From positions 2,294,001 through 2,358,000 of the forward strand of contig NZ_CP042431.1 in assembly GCF_007970185.1 (NCBI RefSeq): 64,000 nt of DNA. Reading direction: 5' to 3'. How positions within the stretch are numbered: the first letter of the stretch is position 1; each line of letters begins with the position of its first letter. A program made the translations under genes and the position numbers. Source of the DNA: Pseudobacter ginsenosidimutans (GTDB lineage Bacteria; Bacteroidota; Bacteroidia; Chitinophagales; Chitinophagaceae). Positions 53,550 to 63,043 of this stretch are shown here, in pieces. The notes under the pieces were generated by a model, which ran no database searches, was not told where the DNA came from, and saw only the letters and a list, made by a program, of their open reading frames with translations.

Positions 53550-55358
53550 ATGTCAGAAGGGAAGGAGAAAAAAATATTCAACTTTGGTTTGCTCAGAAGG
53601 GTGTTCCAGTTCGCTGCCCCTTACAAGAGAAGATTCTACATTTCGTTGGGCCTGGCGATACTACTCGCAGTATTATCACCCATCAGGCCGTATCTCATAC
53701 AACTTACCATCAATGATTATGTGAAGGACGGAGCTGCTGCCGCACTGGTAGACAAGATCCGCTTCATCGATATCGTGATCTGGGTAACTGTTATCCAGAT
53801 CGGGTTACTGCTGATAGAATCAGCTTTCCGTTTCTGGTTCTCTTTTCTCACAGCCTGGCTGGGACAGAGCGTGGTGAAAGACCTGCGCGTGAAAGTGTAC
53901 CGGAAGATCCTCGGACTGAATCTTTCGCAGTTCGATAAAACGCCCATCGGCACTCTCACCACCCGCACCATCAACGATATCGAAGCCATCAACGATATTT
54001 TTGCAGATGGACTGATCCCCATCATTGCAGACCTGCTATCCATCATCGCCATCCTGATCTTCATGTTCGTGAGCGACTGGAAGCTGACCCTCGTGAGCCT
54101 GGCGCCATTCCCGATCCTGATAGCAGCCACTTATGTTTTCAAGGAGAGCGTGAACAAATCGTTTATCCGTGTGCGTAATGCCGTGGCTGCACTGAATGCC
54201 TTTGTACAGGAACATATCACGGGAATGCCCGTGGTACAGGCATTCGCCGCAGAAGACCGCGAGTTCAATAAATTCAAAAAGATCAACCGCGAACACCGCA
54301 ACGCCAATATCAAAGCCATCTTCGCTTATTCTGTTTTCTTTCCCGTAGTGGAAATTGTACTGGCCGTAGGCACCAGTCTCCTTGTCTGGTGGGCAGCCAC
54401 TCATGCCATGCAGCTCGAAGGCAAGTCAGCAGAAGACCTGATTGGTAAAATGATCTCTTTCTATCTCTGTCTCAACCTGCTCTTCCGCCCGCTCCGCGTG
54501 ATCGCAGATAAGTTCAACGTATTGCAGATGGGCATGGTGGCCAGTGAGCGCGTGTTCAAGGTGCTGGACAATGATGATTATGTGAAGAAAGACGGCAACT
54601 TTGCGCCGGAACAGGTGAAGGGGAAGATCGAATTCGATCATGTGAGCTTTGCATATGTGGATGACCGTTATGTGCTGAAAGATGTGAACTTCAAGGCGCA
54701 GCCAGGTGAAACCATCGCCATTGTTGGACATACCGGCAGCGGCAAAACCACCATCATCAGTCTGATCAATCGCCTGTATCATATTCAGAAAGGCGCTATC
54801 CGCGTGGATGATGTGAATATCGAAGAATTCCAGCTGGATGCCCTCCGCAAGAATGTAGGTGTGGTGCTGCAGGATGTATTCCTGTTTTCCGGTTCCGTGC
54901 TGGACAATATCACATTGCGTAATCCTGCGATCCCACGGGAAAGAGTAGTTGAAGCAGCAATGCTGATCGGTATGCACGATTTCATCATGCAACTGCCCGG
55001 AGGTTATGATTACAACGTGATGGAAAGAGGAAGCTCATTGAGCCTGGGCCAGCGTCAGCTATTATCGTTTATCCGCGCATTATTATACAATCCATCCATT
55101 CTTATTCTTGATGAAGCCACTTCTTCAGTGGACACAGAAAGCGAATTATTAATCCAGGAAGCAATTGAAAAATTGATTGCAGGCAGAACGAGTATTGTGA
55201 TTGCACACAGGTTAAGCACCATCCGCAAAGCCACACAGATCATTGTGCTGGATAAAGGAGAAGTGAAGGAATCCGGGAATCATGAGGAGTTGATGAAGCT
55301 GCAGGGCTTTTATTACAAGTTGCACCAGATGCAGTTTGAGAAGCAGGTGCAGGGGTAA
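53550..55358 (+). CDS. ABC exporter, fused permease/ATPase (MsbA-like)
   Basis: 602 residues from the ATG at 53550 (MSEGKEKKIFNFGLLRRVF). Six transmembrane segments in residues about 20-320, then the nucleotide-binding domain: Walker A GHTGSGKTT, signature LSLGQRQL, Walker B ILILDEATSSVD, H-loop IAHRLSTI. It functions as a homodimer exporting a lipid, peptide or drug; the substrate cannot be told. Single gene between the secreted 737-residue protein and the small nucleotidyltransferase module. Confidence 0.93.
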   Translation: MSEGKEKKIFNFGLLRRVFQFAAPYKRRFYISLGLAILLAVLSPIRPYLIQLTINDYVKDGAAAALVDKIRFIDIVIWVTVIQIGLLLIESAFRFWFSFLTAWLGQSVVKDLRVKVYRKILGLNLSQFDKTPIGTLTTRTINDIEAINDIFADGLIPIIADLLSIIAILIFMFVSDWKLTLVSLAPFPILIAATYVFKESVNKSFIRVRNAVAALNAFVQEHITGMPVVQAFAAEDREFNKFKKINREHRNANIKAIFAYSVFFPVVEIVLAVGTSLLVWWAATHAMQLEGKSAEDLIGKMISFYLCLNLLFRPLRVIADKFNVLQMGMVASERVFKVLDNDDYVKKDGNFAPEQVKGKIEFDHVSFAYVDDRYVLKDVNFKAQPGETIAIVGHTGSGKTTIISLINRLYHIQKGAIRVDDVNIEEFQLDALRKNVGVVLQDVFLFSGSVLDNITLRNPAIPRERVVEAAMLIGMHDFIMQLPGGYDYNVMERGSSLSLGQRQLLSFIRALLYNPSILILDEATSSVDTESELLIQEAIEKLIAGRTSIVIAHRLSTIRKATQIIVLDKGEVKESGNHEELMKLQGFYYKLHQMQFEKQVQG

Positions 55359-55520
55359 GAAAAATTCGGGGATCTTCGGTAGGCGGTAAAAAATCGTCAC
55401 TCTATTTTATTGAAGAAGAAACATTAAGATGATTTCAGTTATTAAGTATCATTTAATTACTGAAAAATCTGCCAAATTCCGCGGCAGTAATTTCCCCAAA
55501 AAAATTAGTAAATTGCAATC

Positions 55521-55727
55521 ATGGAAGACTATCCGAAGACTGAACAAAACTCCAATCCACAGCAAGTCAATGAAGCTGATGTTACTTACAAAAGTGAAGC
55601 ATCAGGTGAACTGGCTCGATTGAGAAAGAACATGAACATGTCCGACATGGATAAGTTACGCGCCTTTACCCGCATGCTGGTTCGTAATGCGATGTACAAG
55701 AAGGCAATTATCTCTCATCATAAATAA
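55521..55727 (+). CDS. small protein paired with nucleotidyltransferase
   Basis: 68 residues, soluble. A polar N-terminus (MEDYPKTEQNSNPQQ) is followed by a helical, basic C-terminus (DMDKLRAFTRMLVRNAMYKKAI). It precedes the nucleotidyltransferase gene by 9 nt in the same direction. The overlapping frame at 55429-55623 is judged non-coding. Size, charge and position are those of an antitoxin or accessory subunit, but no family was recognised. Confidence 0.6.
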   Translation: MEDYPKTEQNSNPQQVNEADVTYKSEASGELARLRKNMNMSDMDKLRAFTRMLVRNAMYKKAIISHHK

Positions 55728-55736
55728 AGTTCTCTC

Positions 55737-56222
55737 ATGGACATTCTCGATGAAGAATTGATCAATTTCTGGAGCACATTGAACAGGAATGGAGTACGTT
55801 ATATTATGGTCGGAGGGTTTGCAACTCGCTTGCATGGGCATGATAGAAATACTGATGACTTGGATATGTGGATAGAAGATACGATTGAGAATAGGAGGAA
55901 CCTTAGAAAGAGCTTTAAAGAATTAGGCCAGGGGGACCTTGTTTCTCTGGAAACAATGCAATTTTTGCCAGGTTGGACAAGCTTTTATGTTGGCGCTGGA
56001 ATTGAGCTTGATATTATGACCTCAATGAAAGGCCTCGAGCAATATACTTTCTCCGAATGCCTTGAAAAAGCTTCCCATGCTAACTTTGAAGGTATCAATG
56101 TTCCATTTTTACACATTAATCATCTAATTGATAATAAGAAAGTTGTAAATAGACTTAAAGATCAGGATGATGTCAGAGAATTAGAAAAGATCAAAAAACT
56201 ACGTGAGCAGGAAGGTGAGTAA
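55737..56222 (+). CDS. nucleotidyltransferase-fold protein
   Basis: 161 residues. The start of a DNA polymerase beta-type nucleotidyltransferase is clear: YIMVGGFATRLHGHDRNTDDLDMWIE, with the GG motif and the DxD metal pair. A third acidic residue is available in GIELDIMTS. It resembles the minimal and AbiEii-like nucleotidyltransferases found in toxin-antitoxin and defence pairs. The domain is complete though short. Function as a toxin is inferred from the family and the two-gene arrangement; it could be a housekeeping enzyme. Confidence 0.8.
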   Translation: MDILDEELINFWSTLNRNGVRYIMVGGFATRLHGHDRNTDDLDMWIEDTIENRRNLRKSFKELGQGDLVSLETMQFLPGWTSFYVGAGIELDIMTSMKGLEQYTFSECLEKASHANFEGINVPFLHINHLIDNKKVVNRLKDQDDVRELEKIKKLREQEGE

Positions 56223-56331
56223 CAAATTGCTTTTTCTTGCATACACTACCTGATCTGCCTTTTTCCCACTCTTTTTACCCTCTTTCACTAAAATACTTTC
56301 AACACTCGTTCTTTTTCAGCTATCCCCAACG

Positions 56332-56339
56332 TATCTTTG
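56332..56339 (+). promoter_or_regulatory. -7 element of the atp operon promoter
   Basis: TATCTTTG followed by C, an exact consensus match 20 nt before the atpB ATG. The -33 region is T-rich but has no perfect TTTG. Confidence 0.5.
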
Positions 56340-56359
56340 CGGCAAATTTAACGACAGGT

Positions 56360-57508
56360 ATGAAGGTTAGCAGTCTCAAATCCTTTGCAGTAGCGAGTTT
56401 CAGCCTTTTTATGATTCTTTTTTCTAATGTAACTCTTGCACAGCATGACCAGCATGGAGAACAAGGCCATGCAGCTACAGAAGAAAAGAAAGGATTCGAT
56501 GCCAATAAGGTGATTTTCGACCACGTTCTGGACGGTCATGAATACCATTTCATGGACGTTACCGGCGAAGACGGTCATTTGCATCCCATCTCCCTCCCGC
56601 TGCCTGTGATGCTTTACTCTCCCCAGCGCGGTTTCACTGCTTTCCTCAGCTCTAAATTCGAGCACGGTCATGCAGACTATAACGGATACAGACTGGTAGA
56701 CGGTAAAGTGATTCCCGTAAACGAAGCCGGACAGATCGATGAGTCCGTGAAAGTGTATGATATCTCCCTCACACGTAACGTAGTTCAGATGCTGGTGGCG
56801 CTTACCCTCCTGGTAGTGATCATGCTGAGCATCGCTAAAAAATACAAAAAAGGAATTGGTGTAAAACAGGCTCCTTCTGGTTTCCAGAATGCAGTTGAAC
56901 CTGTGATCACTTTTGTAAGGGATGAAGTGGCAAAGCCAAACCTTGGTCAAAAGAAGTACGCGAAGTATCTTCCGCTCCTGCTGACCATCTTCTTCTTCAT
57001 CCTGATCAATAACCTCTTTGGCCTGCTCCCCGGATCAGCCAATGTAACCGGTAATATCGCATTCACTGCTGTACTCGGTCTGATCTCTTTTGTAGTGATC
57101 CTGTTCAGCGGTAACAAACATTTCTGGGGGCATATCTTCAACCCGCCTGTACCTGGCTTTGTAAAGCCTATCATGGTGCTGGTTGAGTTCCTCAGTATTT
57201 TCACCAAGCCATTCGCATTGATCATCCGTCTTTTTGCGAATATGCTGGCTGGTCACATTATCATTATCTGTCTGATCTCTCTGATATTCATCTTCGGAGG
57301 TATGAGTGCAGGTATCGGTTGGGGATTCTCACCCATCTCCATCGGTTTCTCTGTATTCATCTTCCTGATTGAAGTGCTGGTAGCATTCATCCAGGCGTTC
57401 ATCTTCACTAACCTTACAGCCGTGTTCATCGGCCAGGCCATTGAAGAAACACATCACCATGATGATCATGCGCACCACGATCTGCCGGATGATGCAGTGA
57501 TCATTTAA
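56360..57508 (+). CDS. atpB: F1F0 ATP synthase subunit a
   Basis: 382 residues from the ATG at 56360. The protein begins with a cleavable-looking signal (MKVSSLKSFAVASFSLFMILFSNVTLA) and a His-rich periplasmic extension, as is usual for subunit a in Bacteroidota. Then come the membrane segments with the essential Arg region FTKPFALIIRLFANMLAGHII and the C-terminal LVAFIQAFIFTNLTAVFIG. It forms the proton half-channels against the c ring. First gene of the atp cluster; the longer upstream frame includes the promoter and is rejected. Confidence 0.95.
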   Translation: MKVSSLKSFAVASFSLFMILFSNVTLAQHDQHGEQGHAATEEKKGFDANKVIFDHVLDGHEYHFMDVTGEDGHLHPISLPLPVMLYSPQRGFTAFLSSKFEHGHADYNGYRLVDGKVIPVNEAGQIDESVKVYDISLTRNVVQMLVALTLLVVIMLSIAKKYKKGIGVKQAPSGFQNAVEPVITFVRDEVAKPNLGQKKYAKYLPLLLTIFFFILINNLFGLLPGSANVTGNIAFTAVLGLISFVVILFSGNKHFWGHIFNPPVPGFVKPIMVLVEFLSIFTKPFALIIRLFANMLAGHIIIICLISLIFIFGGMSAGIGWGFSPISIGFSVFIFLIEVLVAFIQAFIFTNLTAVFIGQAIEETHHHDDHAHHDLPDDAVII

Positions 57509-57799
<291 letters not shown>

Positions 57800-57808
57800 A
57801 CAAACATT

Positions 57809-57847
57809 ATTACTGCATCCAACGCAAAGGGCCGAGGATGCAGTAAT
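57809..57847 (+). other. 12-bp perfect hairpin between atpE and atpF
   Basis: ATTACTGCATCC (57809-57820) pairs perfectly with GGATGCAGTAAT (57836-57847) around a 15-nt loop, then CTTTTC. It could partly terminate transcription or protect the 3' end of atpE mRNA, raising subunit c above the single-copy subunits. Confidence 0.8.
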
Positions 57848-57896
57848 CTTTTCGAATTCTGTTTTTAATTCCTGTTGCTATTATTAAAGCTTATAT

Positions 57897-58412
57897 ATGA
57901 TATTACTTAAATCCGGCATCGACTTACTTGTACCAGAAAATGGATTATTGATCTGGACTGCGCTGGCTTTCCTCATCGTATTCTACATCCTTTCCAAATT
58001 TGCCTGGAAGCCCATCCTGAACTCCCTGAAAGAAAGGGAAACAGGTATCGCTGACTCCCTGGCTACTGCAGAAAGAGTAAAGGCTGAAATGGCCCAGATG
58101 AAGAGCGACAATGAAAAATTGCTGGCTGAAGCACGTGAAGAAAGAGCAAAGCTGCTGAAAGATGCTGCGGAAACAAGAGACAGGATCATCAATGAAGCGA
58201 AAGAAAAAGCCAAGGTTGAAGCCAACAAGCTGATCCTGGATGCAAGATCTGCTATCGAACAGCAGAAAATGGCTGCCCTCACTGATGTGAAAAATCAGGT
58301 TGGTAACCTCGTTATCGAAGTAGCTGAAAAAGTACTGCGCCGCGAACTGGCCAATAAAGCTGAGCAGGAGAACTATATCAAATCATTGGCAAGCGAAGTG
58401 AAACTGAACTAA
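57897..58412 (+). CDS. atpF: F1F0 ATP synthase subunit b
   Basis: 171 residues: one N-terminal transmembrane helix (LLIWTALAFLIVFYILSKFAW) followed by a long charged helix (ERETGIADSLATAERVKAEM and onward) that forms the peripheral stalk. Normal length. It comes about 100 nt after atpE, beyond the hairpin, and 13 nt before atpH. Confidence 0.95.
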   Translation: MILLKSGIDLLVPENGLLIWTALAFLIVFYILSKFAWKPILNSLKERETGIADSLATAERVKAEMAQMKSDNEKLLAEAREERAKLLKDAAETRDRIINEAKEKAKVEANKLILDARSAIEQQKMAALTDVKNQVGNLVIEVAEKVLRRELANKAEQENYIKSLASEVKLN

Positions 58413-58425
58413 TTTAATCTTTATT

Positions 58426-58989
58426 ATGCCCAATCCACGTTTAGCTGGAAGATATGCAAAGAGCCTGGTAGACCTGGCGCTCGAAAGAAATGCACTGGAG
58501 GAAGTATATAAAGATATGCTCTTCCTGCAGAAGGTTTGCAAGAACAGCCGCGAGTTCGTGAGCCTGCTGAAAAGTCCTGTGGTAAAAGCCGACAAGAAGG
58601 CTGCTATCCTGGACGCCGTTACAGGCAGCGAGATCACTGAGCTCACAGCTTCTTTCAACCGCCTGCTGGTAAACAAAGGCCGCGAAGGAAACCTGCCTGA
58701 GATCATCGCAGCGTTCATAGACCAGTACAAGCAATACAAAGGAATTCAAACTGTTCGTCTCACCACTGCAGTTCCCGTTAGCGATGGCCTGAAAGACCAG
58801 ATCATCGCCAAAGTACAGGAGCAGGCAGGAACAAAGAATATCGATCTCACTACAACAGTGGATGAAGCTATTCTCGGTGGTTTCAAACTGGAGATCGGAG
58901 ATACACTGGTGGATGCCAGCATCTCTTATGATCTGAACAAGATCAAAGCCCAGTTCCTGAACAACGACTTTATTTATAAAATCAGGTAG
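58426..58989 (+). CDS. atpH: F1F0 ATP synthase subunit delta
   Basis: 187 residues. The helical N-terminal domain (RLAGRYAKSLVDLALERNAL) and the C-terminal signature ILGGFKLEIGDTLVDASISYDLNKIK are both present. It links the peripheral stalk to the top of the alpha3beta3 head. It sits between atpF and atpA as expected. Confidence 0.95.
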   Translation: MPNPRLAGRYAKSLVDLALERNALEEVYKDMLFLQKVCKNSREFVSLLKSPVVKADKKAAILDAVTGSEITELTASFNRLLVNKGREGNLPEIIAAFIDQYKQYKGIQTVRLTTAVPVSDGLKDQIIAKVQEQAGTKNIDLTTTVDEAILGGFKLEIGDTLVDASISYDLNKIKAQFLNNDFIYKIR

Positions 58990-59035
58990 TGAGTATACTC
59001 ACACTCTATAAATCAACAATAAACAAGGTTATCAT

Positions 59036-60613
59036 ATGGTAGAAATTAAACCCGATGAGATCTCAGCGATATTGCGCCAGCAATTGAGCAATTTCAATGC
59101 CGCCGCTGATCTTGAAGAAGTGGGTACTGTATTACAGGTGGGTGACGGTATCGCCCGTGTATACGGATTAAGCAACGTACGCTCCGGTGAGCTCGTTGAA
59201 TTTGAAAATGGCGTTAAAGCTATTGCCCTCAACCTCGAAGAAGACAACGTGGGTGTGGTATTGATGGGTGAGAGCGGAGACATCAAAGAGGGTTCAAAAG
59301 CACGCCGTACCGGTAAGATCGCTTCTATCAACGTAGGAGAAGGAATGCTGGGCCGTGTTGTAAATACCCTGGGCGATCCTATCGACGGTAAAGGTCCTAT
59401 CAAAGGTGAGCGTTATGAGATGCCCCTCGAGCGTAAAGCTCCTGGCGTTATCTTCCGTGAGCCTGTAAAAGAACCGCTGCAAACCGGTATCAAAGCCATC
59501 GACGCGATGATCCCTGTTGGTCGTGGTCAGCGTGAGCTGATCATCGGTGACCGTCAGACTGGTAAAACAGCTATCGCTATCGATACTATCATCAACCAGA
59601 AAGAATTCTTCGAAGCTGGTAAACCTGTATATTGTATTTATGTAGCCATTGGTCAGAAGGCTTCTACCATCGCCGGTGTGATGAAAACCCTGGAAGATGC
59701 AGGCGCAATGCCCTACACTACCATCGTAGCGGCTTCTGCTTCTGATCCCGCTCCGCTGCAGTTCTACGCTCCATTTGCTGGTGCTGCCATCGGTGAGTTC
59801 TTCCGCGATACCGGACGTCCTGCACTCATCGTGTATGATGACCTTTCAAAACAAGCCGTAGCTTACCGTGAGGTATCCCTGCTGCTCCGCCGTCCGCCAG
59901 GCCGTGAAGCTTACCCTGGTGACGTATTCTACCTGCACAGCCGTCTGCTCGAGCGCGCCGCCAAGGTGATCAGTGACGATAACGTTGCAAAGAATATGAA
60001 CGACTGCCCTGATTCTATCAAGCACCTCGTTAAAGGTGGTGGTTCTCTGACCGCTCTGCCGATCATTGAAACACAGGCCGGTGACGTATCTGCATACATC
60101 CCAACCAACGTGATCTCCATCACCGATGGTCAGATCTTCCTGGAAGGTAACCTCTTCAACGCCGGTATCCGTCCGGCCATCAACGTAGGTATCTCCGTAT
60201 CCCGCGTAGGTGGTTCCGCTCAGATCAAATCCATGAAGAAAGTATCCGGTACCCTGAAACTGGACCAGGCCCTCTATCGTGAGATGGAAGCCTTCTCCAA
60301 ATTCGGTGGTGACCTCGATGCCGCTACCAAAATGGTAATCGACAAAGGTGCACGTAACGTGGAGATCCTGAAACAACCTCAGTACACTCCGTTCAAAGTG
60401 GAAAAACAAGTAGCGATCATCTACCTCGGTACTCAAGGTCTGCTCCGCGAAGTTCCGGTTAAACGTGTACGTGAGTTCGAAGACCACTTCCTCCTGGAAA
60501 TGGACAACAAACTCCCTGATGTACTTGCCGAATTCAAGAAAGGCATCCTTGATGATAACAGCATCAAGAAAATGGTTGATCTCGCAAAGAGCCTCATGCC
60601 TCAGTACAAATAA
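59036..60613 (+). CDS. atpA: F1F0 ATP synthase subunit alpha
   Basis: 525 residues. Walker [20 protein letters not shown]-like segment and the alpha/beta signature [20 protein letters not shown] with [14 protein letters not shown]. Non-catalytic nucleotide-binding subunit of F1. Rich in a few preferred codons, as expected of a highly expressed gene. Last atp gene here: a strong terminator follows, and atpG, atpD and atpC are not in the window. Confidence 0.97.
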   Translation: MVEIKPDEISAILRQQLSNFNAAADLEEVGTVLQVGDGIARVYGLSNVRSGELVEFENGVKAIALNLEEDNVGVVLMGESGDIKEGSKARRTGKIASINVGEGMLGRVVNTLGDPIDGKGPIKGERYEMPLERKAPGVIFREPVKEPLQTGIKAIDAMIPVGRGQRELIIGDRQTGKTAIAIDTIINQKEFFEAGKPVYCIYVAIGQKASTIAGVMKTLEDAGAMPYTTIVAASASDPAPLQFYAPFAGAAIGEFFRDTGRPALIVYDDLSKQAVAYREVSLLLRRPPGREAYPGDVFYLHSRLLERAAKVISDDNVAKNMNDCPDSIKHLVKGGGSLTALPIIETQAGDVSAYIPTNVISITDGQIFLEGNLFNAGIRPAINVGISVSRVGGSAQIKSMKKVSGTLKLDQALYREMEAFSKFGGDLDAATKMVIDKGARNVEILKQPQYTPFKVEKQVAIIYLGTQGLLREVPVKRVREFEDHFLLEMDNKLPDVLAEFKKGILDDNSIKKMVDLAKSLMPQYK

Positions 60614-60643
60614 ACTGATAAGAATATTCAGATTCATAGTGGA

Positions 60644-60678
60644 AGTGCTTCCGGTTTATACCCGGAAGCACTTTTTTT
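60644..60678 (+). terminator. terminator of the atp operon
   Basis: AGTGCTTCCGG pairs with CCGGAAGCACT around a 7-nt loop, followed by a T7 run. Confidence 0.92.
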
Positions 60679-60946
60679 ATGCACTGGAAATCAACGCTGC
60701 ACAAGGGTTTTAGCACCTATTGCGGAAAAAACTTTGTAGAGATACTTGCACAAATGGAATTTTGTAATTTACTTTGCTTCATCAACTCAGAACATCCTCC
60801 AAATCCCCTCGAATAGCCGTACTCTTTTCTCCATCCAATTTTCATAAGTAATCCAAGTCTGCCAATTTCTACGAAAATGACCTTATAGGTTCCAAATTCC
60901 TGTGGGCTACCGCGTTCAAATTCTGTTACCCCTTTAATAGAAATAT
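60679..60946. other. intergenic leader region of the T9SS substrate gene
   Basis: No coding frame supported. TTG followed after about 21 nt by TACTTTGC (near 60740-60775) is a possible promoter with a long leader of roughly 165 nt. A single ACTTTGTA half-site at 60731-60738 lacks a partner arm. Confidence 0.4.
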
Positions 60947-62284
60947 ATGAAAGCGTACCCTACGGTAATCACTATTACCCATGTTTTTCGTATCACCTTT
61001 AAATCAACAGTATTAGTTCTGTTATTTATCGCGAATTCTGTTTTCGGTTACTCGCAAGAGTTAGAATTCAGTAATCCCAAACTTGAACCAGGCTCCGCCA
61101 AAGCAGGCGCTGATGGCGCTGTGTACAGGTTCCCCTCAGTTACTACGGATGTAGATGCATTGGTCACCATCATCGGCCGCTCTTCATCTGCTGTGAAACT
61201 GACTTCCATCGATCTGAATGCATCAGGATTCGACAAAGCATTCCAGCCACAGGTTAGCATGAATAACGGCACAACGCCTTCCGGTTATAACAAATGGTAC
61301 ATGGAATTTGAGATCTCTTTTGTGAAGAAAGGTACCAATATACCTACTCCGGTGGAAACTGTGAATGTGACTGCACTTGATGTAGACGGTAATGGCAAAT
61401 CCCTTTCGGAATATGTGACTTTCTATAACCTGAGCTCTTATGTGCTGGAATCTGCAACCGAGATTGTGGCCTCCTCTGTGAATGATCAGCTCTTTGGTTA
61501 TGCAGGCAATATTGCAGGAAAACAATTTACAGGCCCTTCCACCAACTATCAGAATATCGATCCGGAAGCAACCCCTGTAATGGTTACAAGCAAGTATAGC
61601 AATATCACCAGGATGCGTTTCCGCGCCGGTGCAATCAGCCAGGAAAAACAAGGTGCAGGTGACAGGATGTATTCTTTCTGGTTCAAATCTTTCACCTACA
61701 CCGATCCCATAGCAGGATCACTGCCGGTAAAACTCAGCTCTTTCTACGCTACCAAAAAGAATGATACCAAAGTATCGCTCAACTGGAGTACAGCACAGGA
61801 GATCAATGCCAGCCACTTTGTTGTGGAGCGCAGCTTCGATGGAAAAGAATATGATGAGGCAGGCCTTGTGTTCGCTATCGGGAACACCAACGCAAACAGT
61901 AATTACAAGTTCACAGACGATCTGAAGAGTAAACATTCCAACATCATCTACTACCGCCTCCGGATCGTGGATATGGATGGAAAAACTGAGAAATCTGTGG
62001 TTCGCATCATCCGCAGCGCAGAAGAGAAGGAATATGCAAAGATCCTCACGTATCCCAACCCGGTAGTGAATGAATTACGTGTGCAGCTCCCTGTTAGCTG
62101 GCAGAACAATGCAGTGAATATCGAAGTATTCAACAATAGCGGACAAATAGTGAAACGCCAGATCGCCAATCGTGCAGGGCAGACTGAAGTAGTGAATGTG
62201 AATGATCTTGAAAGCGGCATCTACTTTGTTCGCGCAGGAAACGGAACCGAATCTTCCACTCAACGTATTGCGAAATTGAAATAA
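60947..62284 (+). CDS. T9SS type A sorting domain-containing protein
   Basis: 445 residues. Signal peptide to about residue 36, a beta-rich domain of about 220 residues with no recognised family (EFSNPKLEPGSAKAGADGAVYR at its start, ...FTYTDPIAG at its end), an FN3-like domain (LPVKLSSFYATKKNDTKVSL, FVVERSFDGKEY) and a C-terminal T9SS type A tail (TYPNPVVNELRVQLP ... LESGIYFVRAG ... RIAKLK). The tail directs export through the type IX system and surface attachment or release. Monocistronic. Confidence 0.9.
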   Translation: MKAYPTVITITHVFRITFKSTVLVLLFIANSVFGYSQELEFSNPKLEPGSAKAGADGAVYRFPSVTTDVDALVTIIGRSSSAVKLTSIDLNASGFDKAFQPQVSMNNGTTPSGYNKWYMEFEISFVKKGTNIPTPVETVNVTALDVDGNGKSLSEYVTFYNLSSYVLESATEIVASSVNDQLFGYAGNIAGKQFTGPSTNYQNIDPEATPVMVTSKYSNITRMRFRAGAISQEKQGAGDRMYSFWFKSFTYTDPIAGSLPVKLSSFYATKKNDTKVSLNWSTAQEINASHFVVERSFDGKEYDEAGLVFAIGNTNANSNYKFTDDLKSKHSNIIYYRLRIVDMDGKTEKSVVRIIRSAEEKEYAKILTYPNPVVNELRVQLPVSWQNNAVNIEVFNNSGQIVKRQIANRAGQTEVVNVNDLESGIYFVRAGNGTESSTQRIAKLK

Positions 62285-62305
62285 ACTCTACACTCAACTT
62301 TTTAT

Positions 62306-62322
62306 AAGGGTACGATCAACAA
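62306..62322 (+). repeat. direct repeat copy 1
   Basis: AAGGGTACGATCAACAA, repeated exactly at 62427-62443; both copies follow a CAACT...TTTTTAT segment. Confidence 0.85.
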
Positions 62323-62426
62323 ACAAGTCATCCTGTGTCTACAGGGTGTGTTTTTAAGAAAGTTCAGCCTTTACGTACCTGCTGATGCTTTCTGTGATCA
62401 ACAACTCTTCAACTGGTTTTTATTTA

Positions 62427-62443
62427 AAGGGTACGATCAACAA
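62427..62443 (+). repeat. direct repeat copy 2
   Basis: Exact copy of AAGGGTACGATCAACAA, 121 nt after the first. Confidence 0.85.
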
Positions 62444-62444
62444 C

Positions 62445-62477
62445 AGCCGGGCTTTTCCAAGCCTGGCTCTCTTTTTT
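62445..62477 (+). terminator. hairpin terminator candidate
   Basis: AGCCGGGCT and AGCCTGGCT arms pair with one G-T wobble around a 6-nt loop, followed by CTCTTTTTT. Confidence 0.6.
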
Positions 62478-62498
62478 GTGGCCATGGCTCCTGGAGAG

Positions 62499-62647
62499 GC
62501 CTCCGGGGGTGATGTAAATCCGGCTGGGAAATGAACCGGCGCGGGAGGATTTTTTTGGGCTGTTGTTGGTTGGATTGGGCAATGGGAATGCTGATGAACT
62601 GCTTCGCTTACATTTCATAAGGCCGGATTTACATCACCCCCGGAGGC
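62499..62647. repeat. 26-bp perfect inverted repeat with 97-nt spacer
   Basis: Arms at 62499-62524 and 62622-62647; the left arm begins GCCTCCGGGGGTGATGTAA. A further GAAATG/CATTTC pairing inside (62528-62533 with 62611-62616) lengthens the stem. Confidence 0.9.
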
Positions 62648-62723
62648 ATGGGCACGCTGATGGGGTAAGAGGAATAATGCGATAAATAAAAAGAGGAGTA
62701 TGCTTAACACTATCGACGCTTAG

Positions 62724-63017
62724 TTACTTCTTTAAGTGCAGATAGGATTGCAGGTTGTTCACGTATTTCTGAAAGGCTTGTTTGCCGAGGGAAGTGATCC
62801 GGCAGATGGTTTGAGGATAGTTGTTGCGGAATTGTTTGTGCACTTCTATGTAGCCTGCTTCACGGAGCTTGTTGATCTGAACGCTGAGGTTGCCGGCTGT
62901 GGCATTGGTCTTTTCACGGAGGAACGTGAATTCAGCCTCCGGTTGTTGCATCAACAGGCTGATCACGGCAAGGCGGAGCTGGGAGTGTAAGATCGGATCG
63001 AGGTCCTTGAATTCCAT
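62724..63017 (-). CDS. winged-helix transcriptional regulator
   Basis: 97 residues: LHSQLRLAVISLLMQ, FLREKTNATAGNLSVQINKLREAGYIEV (recognition helix), TICRITSLGKQAF (wing). Same HTH_34-type family as the regulator at 35395-35694, with the NLS/NLA-x-L-x-L-x-x-xGYI(E/K)VHK core conserved. It has its own promoter-like sequence upstream; the target is unknown, and no copy of the ACTTTGTA palindrome was found nearby. Confidence 0.9.
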   Translation of the reverse strand: MEFKDLDPILHSQLRLAVISLLMQQPEAEFTFLREKTNATAGNLSVQINKLREAGYIEVHKQFRNNYPQTICRITSLGKQAFQKYVNNLQSYLHLKK

Positions 63018-63043
63018 TACTGCGTTTTCAACGAATACAGTAA

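Larger units (their letters stand above)
62285..62723. other. repeat-rich intergenic region
   Basis: 439 nt without a supported gene, holding two 17-nt direct repeats (62306 and 62427), a small hairpin CCTGT-GTCT-ACAGG (62332-62345), a terminator-like stem (62445-62477) and a 26-bp inverted repeat (62499-62647). Confidence 0.7.

Noticed and set aside
55429-55623. A 64-codon frame overlapping the 68-residue protein gene
   Set aside because: The competing frame has the better position next to the nucleotidyltransferase and a more protein-like composition.
60731-60738. ACTTTGTA, a half of the XrtN-locus operator
   Set aside because: No complementary arm follows, so it is not a copy of the palindrome.
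60911-60925. GTTCAAATTC, similar to a tRNA T-loop
   Set aside because: No acceptor, D or anticodon stems can be drawn around it.
62306-62443. CRISPR-like repeat
   Set aside because: Only two copies, unequal context and no cas genes; no array elsewhere in the window.
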